DNA from: Mycolicibacterium arabiense
GTDB taxonomy: Bacteria > Actinomycetota > Actinomycetes > Mycobacteriales > Mycobacteriaceae
Reading direction: 5' to 3'
Assembly (NCBI RefSeq): GCF_010731815.2
Contig: NZ_AP022593.1
Location: 3,844,001 to 3,908,000, forward strand
Length of the DNA stretch: 64,000 nt
Shown here piece by piece: positions 61,963-64,000 of the stretch. A model generated the notes under the pieces. The model did not search any database. It was not told the DNA's origin and worked only from the letters and a program-made list of their open reading frames with translations. The first letter of the stretch is position 1; each line of letters opens with the position of its first letter. Made by a program: the position numbers and the translations under genes.

Positions 61963-62982
61963 TCAGCGCCGGTTCGGATCCGACGGTCCGCCGAAGCCGC
62001 CGGGGTTCGTGCCGTAGCCCGGTTGGCCGCCCGGTTGACCGCCCGGTTGACCGTAGCCACCCTGGCCACCCTGGTACGGGTCCTGGCCGCCGTACTGGCC
62101 GGGCTGCTGCCCGTAGGGGTTGGGCTGGTACGGCGCCGTCTGGGGGCCACCCTGGGGCAGCTGCGGCGAAGGTGCGGGGTACTGCTGCTGCGGCCGGTCC
62201 TGGCCGTACTGCGGATCCTGGCCGTACTGCGGCGAGCCGGTCTGCGGGTAGCCGCCCTGAGTCGCGTAGCGGGCCTGATCGGCGGTCTGCTGCGGCGCGC
62301 TCGACTTGCGGTCGGCCAACTGCTGCCGGACGTTGCGGCCCTCCTCCTCGACCTTGTCGAGGTAGTTCTCCCACCGCTGCTGCATCGGCTTGATCAGACC
62401 GCCGCCCACGCCGACGACGAGGATGCCGCCGATGGTGGCGAGGATCGCGACGAGCACTGGCAGCGTCACGGTCAGCGCGATGCCCACCTGATTCAGTGCG
62501 GCGATGATGCCGAGACCGAGGATGAAGATGCTGGCGAGGTTGGCGAGCATCCGGCCGTAGGACAGGCCGCTCAACGCATTCGACACCAGATCCCGTACGG
62601 CCGCAGCGATCGCCGACGCGACGACGACGATGATGAGCGCGACGACGAGCTTCGGCAGGAACGCGATGACGCCGGACAGCAGGTCGCTGATCGGATTCTG
62701 GCCGAATACGCCGAACGCCAGCTGCAGGACGAACAACAGCAACGCGTAGTAGACGAGCTTGGAGACGATCGTGCTCGCGTCGTAGTCGCTGCGCGCGAGG
62801 GCCTTCCGAACGCCACCGCGTTCCACTGCGCGGTCGAAGCCCACGCGTTCGAGGATCTTGTCGACGGCCTTCGCCAGCAGCTTGGCGACGATGATGCCGA
62901 TGACGAGTATCAGGATGAAGGCGGCCAGTTTCGGCGCGAACGTCGCGACCGACCTCCACATGTCCTTCAGTGCATCTTCCAC
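61963..62982 (-). CDS. MscS-related membrane protein with Gly/Pro/Gln-rich tail
   Basis: A 339-residue protein. About five hydrophobic helices occupy residues 10-210: LAAFILILVIGIIVAKLLAKAVDKIL, LVYYALLLFVLQLAFGVFG, FLPKLVVALIIVVVASAIAAAVRDLV, LASIFILGLGIIAALNQVGI and LVAILATIGGILVVGVGGGLI. The pattern is that of mechanosensitive-channel family proteins with a short MscS-like core (CmpX-type), but no full beta domain is seen. The last 110 residues are low-complexity (Gly, Pro, Gln, Tyr). GTG 62982 (VEDALKDMW) follows GAAAGGC. It is convergent with the repeat protein and shares a terminator. Confidence 0.8.
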   Translation of the reverse strand: MEDALKDMWRSVATFAPKLAAFILILVIGIIVAKLLAKAVDKILERVGFDRAVERGGVRKALARSDYDASTIVSKLVYYALLLFVLQLAFGVFGQNPISDLLSGVIAFLPKLVVALIIVVVASAIAAAVRDLVSNALSGLSYGRMLANLASIFILGLGIIAALNQVGIALTVTLPVLVAILATIGGILVVGVGGGLIKPMQQRWENYLDKVEEEGRNVRQQLADRKSSAPQQTADQARYATQGGYPQTGSPQYGQDPQYGQDRPQQQYPAPSPQLPQGGPQTAPYQPNPYGQQPGQYGGQDPYQGGQGGYGQPGGQPGGQPGYGTNPGGFGGPSDPNRR

Positions 62983-63144
62983 GGGTACAGCCTTTCGTCT
63001 TGGTGCGACGGCGCCCCCGCGGCCGGCAATTCGAAATGACGCAGCCGTGAATTCCCGCGTGGTCTCGGCGCAAACGTCGGCGCCGAGGCTGTGTGCATTC
63101 GCAAGGAGCGCTTGTGCTCGCTGGGAGGCGGGCGTACCGTCGTA

Positions 63145-63163
63145 TATACCCCCCAGGGGTATA
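63145..63163. promoter_or_regulatory. CsoR/RicR-like copper operator
   Basis: TATACCCCCCAGGGGTATA is a perfect palindrome with 8-base arms, containing TACCC-N5-GGGTA, the form of CsoR/RicR operators that control copper-responsive genes in mycobacteria. It lies 25 bases before the start of the DUF4396 gene. Confidence 0.7.
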
Positions 63164-63187
63164 CGAACGGGAAGGGAGTCGAGCACC

Positions 63188-63847
63188 GTGACCACTCCGT
63201 CGCATCACGACCAGCACACGCAACACGAGCACCACCACATGGGCGGCAGCACCAATGCCATGGCGCTCAGCGCGACGTTGCACTGCCTCACCGGCTGCGC
63301 CATCGGCGAGATCGTCGGCCTCCTGATCGGAACGGCGCTCGGCTTGAGCAACGTGGCGACGATCGCGCTGGCCGTCGCCCTGGCGTTCTCGTTCGGCTAC
63401 GCGCTGTCGACGCTGCCACTCCTCAAGGCGGGCCTGGCGGTTGGCGCGGCGCTGCGCGTGGTGCTGGCCGCCGACACGCTGTCCATCCTCACCATGGAGG
63501 TCGTCGACAACTCCGTCATGGCGCTGATCCCGGGCGCGATGAACGCCGGTCTGGTCAACGTCGTGTTCTGGGTGGGCATGGCGATCGCGCTGACGGCAGC
63601 ATTCTTCGCCGCCTACCCGGTGAATCGCTACCTACTGCAGCGCGGCAAGGGGCATGCGCTCACCCACGAGTACCACCATTCCGGCGGCACCGCGACGGGA
63701 GCGCGGCGCTTCATCCCGTCGCTGAGCACCGGCGCTGTCGTCGCCGCGATCGCCGCGTTCATGCTGGGCGGGTTGGTGGTCGCGATCGCCGACGAACTCG
63801 GTGCTGCCGACCGGGCCGCGCACGCGCTGGTGTCGCCGCAGAGTTGA
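63188..63847 (+). CDS. DUF4396 membrane protein with His-rich N-terminus
   Basis: A 219-residue membrane protein. The first 19 residues hold many His (HHDQHTQHEHHHMGG), a likely metal-binding stretch. Five or six hydrophobic segments follow (TLHCLTGCAIGEIVGLLIGTALGL, VATIALAVALAFSFGYALSTLPLL, GLVNVVFWVGMAIALTAAFFAAYPVNRYLL), and HALTHEYHHSG is a second His patch. This fits DUF4396. GTG 63188 follows AAGGGAG. The copper-type operator upstream and the His clusters suggest a role in copper handling, which is inference. Confidence 0.82.
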   Translation: MTTPSHHDQHTQHEHHHMGGSTNAMALSATLHCLTGCAIGEIVGLLIGTALGLSNVATIALAVALAFSFGYALSTLPLLKAGLAVGAALRVVLAADTLSILTMEVVDNSVMALIPGAMNAGLVNVVFWVGMAIALTAAFFAAYPVNRYLLQRGKGHALTHEYHHSGGTATGARRFIPSLSTGAVVAAIAAFMLGGLVVAIADELGAADRAAHALVSPQS

Positions 63848-63858
63848 CGGCCCGGGCC

Positions 63859-64000
63859 TCAGGTCGCCGCCGAGTACCTGCTGACGCAGTAGTGCAGGAG
63901 GACGGTCGCGTGCGGCGCCACCTCGTGCAGCGGGGCGGCGTCCTCGCAATAGAGTTCCAAGAGGTGGCCGCGCGAGGCCGACCTGGCGCCCACGACGAGC
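63859..64000 (-). CDS. possible 3' end of a minus-strand gene, truncated by the window
   Basis: An open frame of 46 codons enters from the right edge and ends with TGA at 63859-63861, giving LVVGARSASRGHLLELYCED and ending in HYCVSRYSAAT. I do not recognise the family. An alternative minus frame over the same stretch runs into the DUF4396 gene and looks like a shadow. Low confidence. Confidence 0.3.
   Translation of the reverse strand, partial: LVVGARSASRGHLLELYCEDAAPLHEVAPHATVLLHYCVSRYSAAT

Noticed and set aside
63632..63949. Minus-strand frame overlapping DUF4396
   Set aside because: Arg/Gly/Pro-rich antisense product without a start signal; the shorter frame ending at 63859 is more protein-like.

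Overview
The window is high-GC actinobacterial DNA and is most likely from a rapidly growing mycobacterium (Mycolicibacterium or Mycobacterium). This rests on family content, not on a search: two cutinases, a DUF222/HNH endonuclease of the 13E12 type, a TIGR00027-type methyltransferase, an orphan pseudokinase resembling the C-terminal half of mycobacterial MviN, a PAS-ANTAR protein, DUF2252, DUF1206, paired FadE-type acyl-CoA dehydrogenases and many SDR oxidoreductases. GTG and TTG starts are frequent. I found no tRNA, rRNA or CRISPR array, and no gene-free stretch longer than 300 bases.

Layout. 1-4.2 kb: end of an SDR gene, a DHA2 MFS exporter and, convergent, malQ. 4.3-10.4 kb: a tightly coupled six-gene set on the plus strand (SDR, class II aldolase, GatZ/KbaZ subunit, AgaS-type SIS isomerase, BadF-type sugar kinase, EamA permease) that looks like an N-acetylgalactosamine/tagatose-type amino-sugar route with steps missing. 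10.4-12.4 kb: an FMN alpha-hydroxy-acid oxidase divergent from a TetR gene. 12.4-16.1 kb: a repeat lipoprotein behind a DUF222/HNH endonuclease, then an acyltransferase with a SRPBCC protein. 16.2-24.4 kb: the pseudokinase, SDRs, a DJ-1/PfpI protein, an AraC regulator, a DUF6498-like membrane protein, a phospholipase D-like protein and DUF1206. 24.4-25.6 kb: a complete IS481-family element inserted exactly at the stop codon of an epimerase gene.

25.6-38.6 kb: epimerase, methyltransferase, HD protein, GlxA-type regulator, a GH5-like glycosidase, an SDR, a secreted protein with a cutinase, a PLP-dependent desulfhydrase/deaminase, a DoxX-like protein, a second cutinase, and a catalase-related peroxidase coupled to cytochrome b561. 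Three copies of one 16-bp palindrome lie upstream of the SDR, the second cutinase and the peroxidase genes, which suggests a shared regulator. 38.7-50 kb: an aldo/keto reductase, a three-subunit PaoABC-like molybdenum hydroxylase whose small subunit carries a Tat signal and lipobox, a TRIC-type channel, an SDR/old-yellow-enzyme pair, TetR, DUF2252, PAS-ANTAR and a nitronate monooxygenase.

50-64 kb: two adjacent acyl-CoA dehydrogenases, cyanase with a frameshifted formate/nitrite-family transporter, enoyl-CoA hydratase, an AGCS symporter, a DUF3516 Ski2-like helicase, a DHA2 exporter with an extra C-terminal winged-helix-like domain, a second 16-residue-repeat secreted protein, an MscS-related membrane protein, and a His-rich DUF4396 membrane protein behind a CsoR/RicR-like (copper) operator.

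The most distinctive observations are the pair of 16-residue-repeat exported proteins with a shared C-terminal Cys motif, the three-copy palindrome, the incomplete amino-sugar operon, the orphan pseudokinase and the IS481 insertion in which the duplicated target supplies two stop codons.
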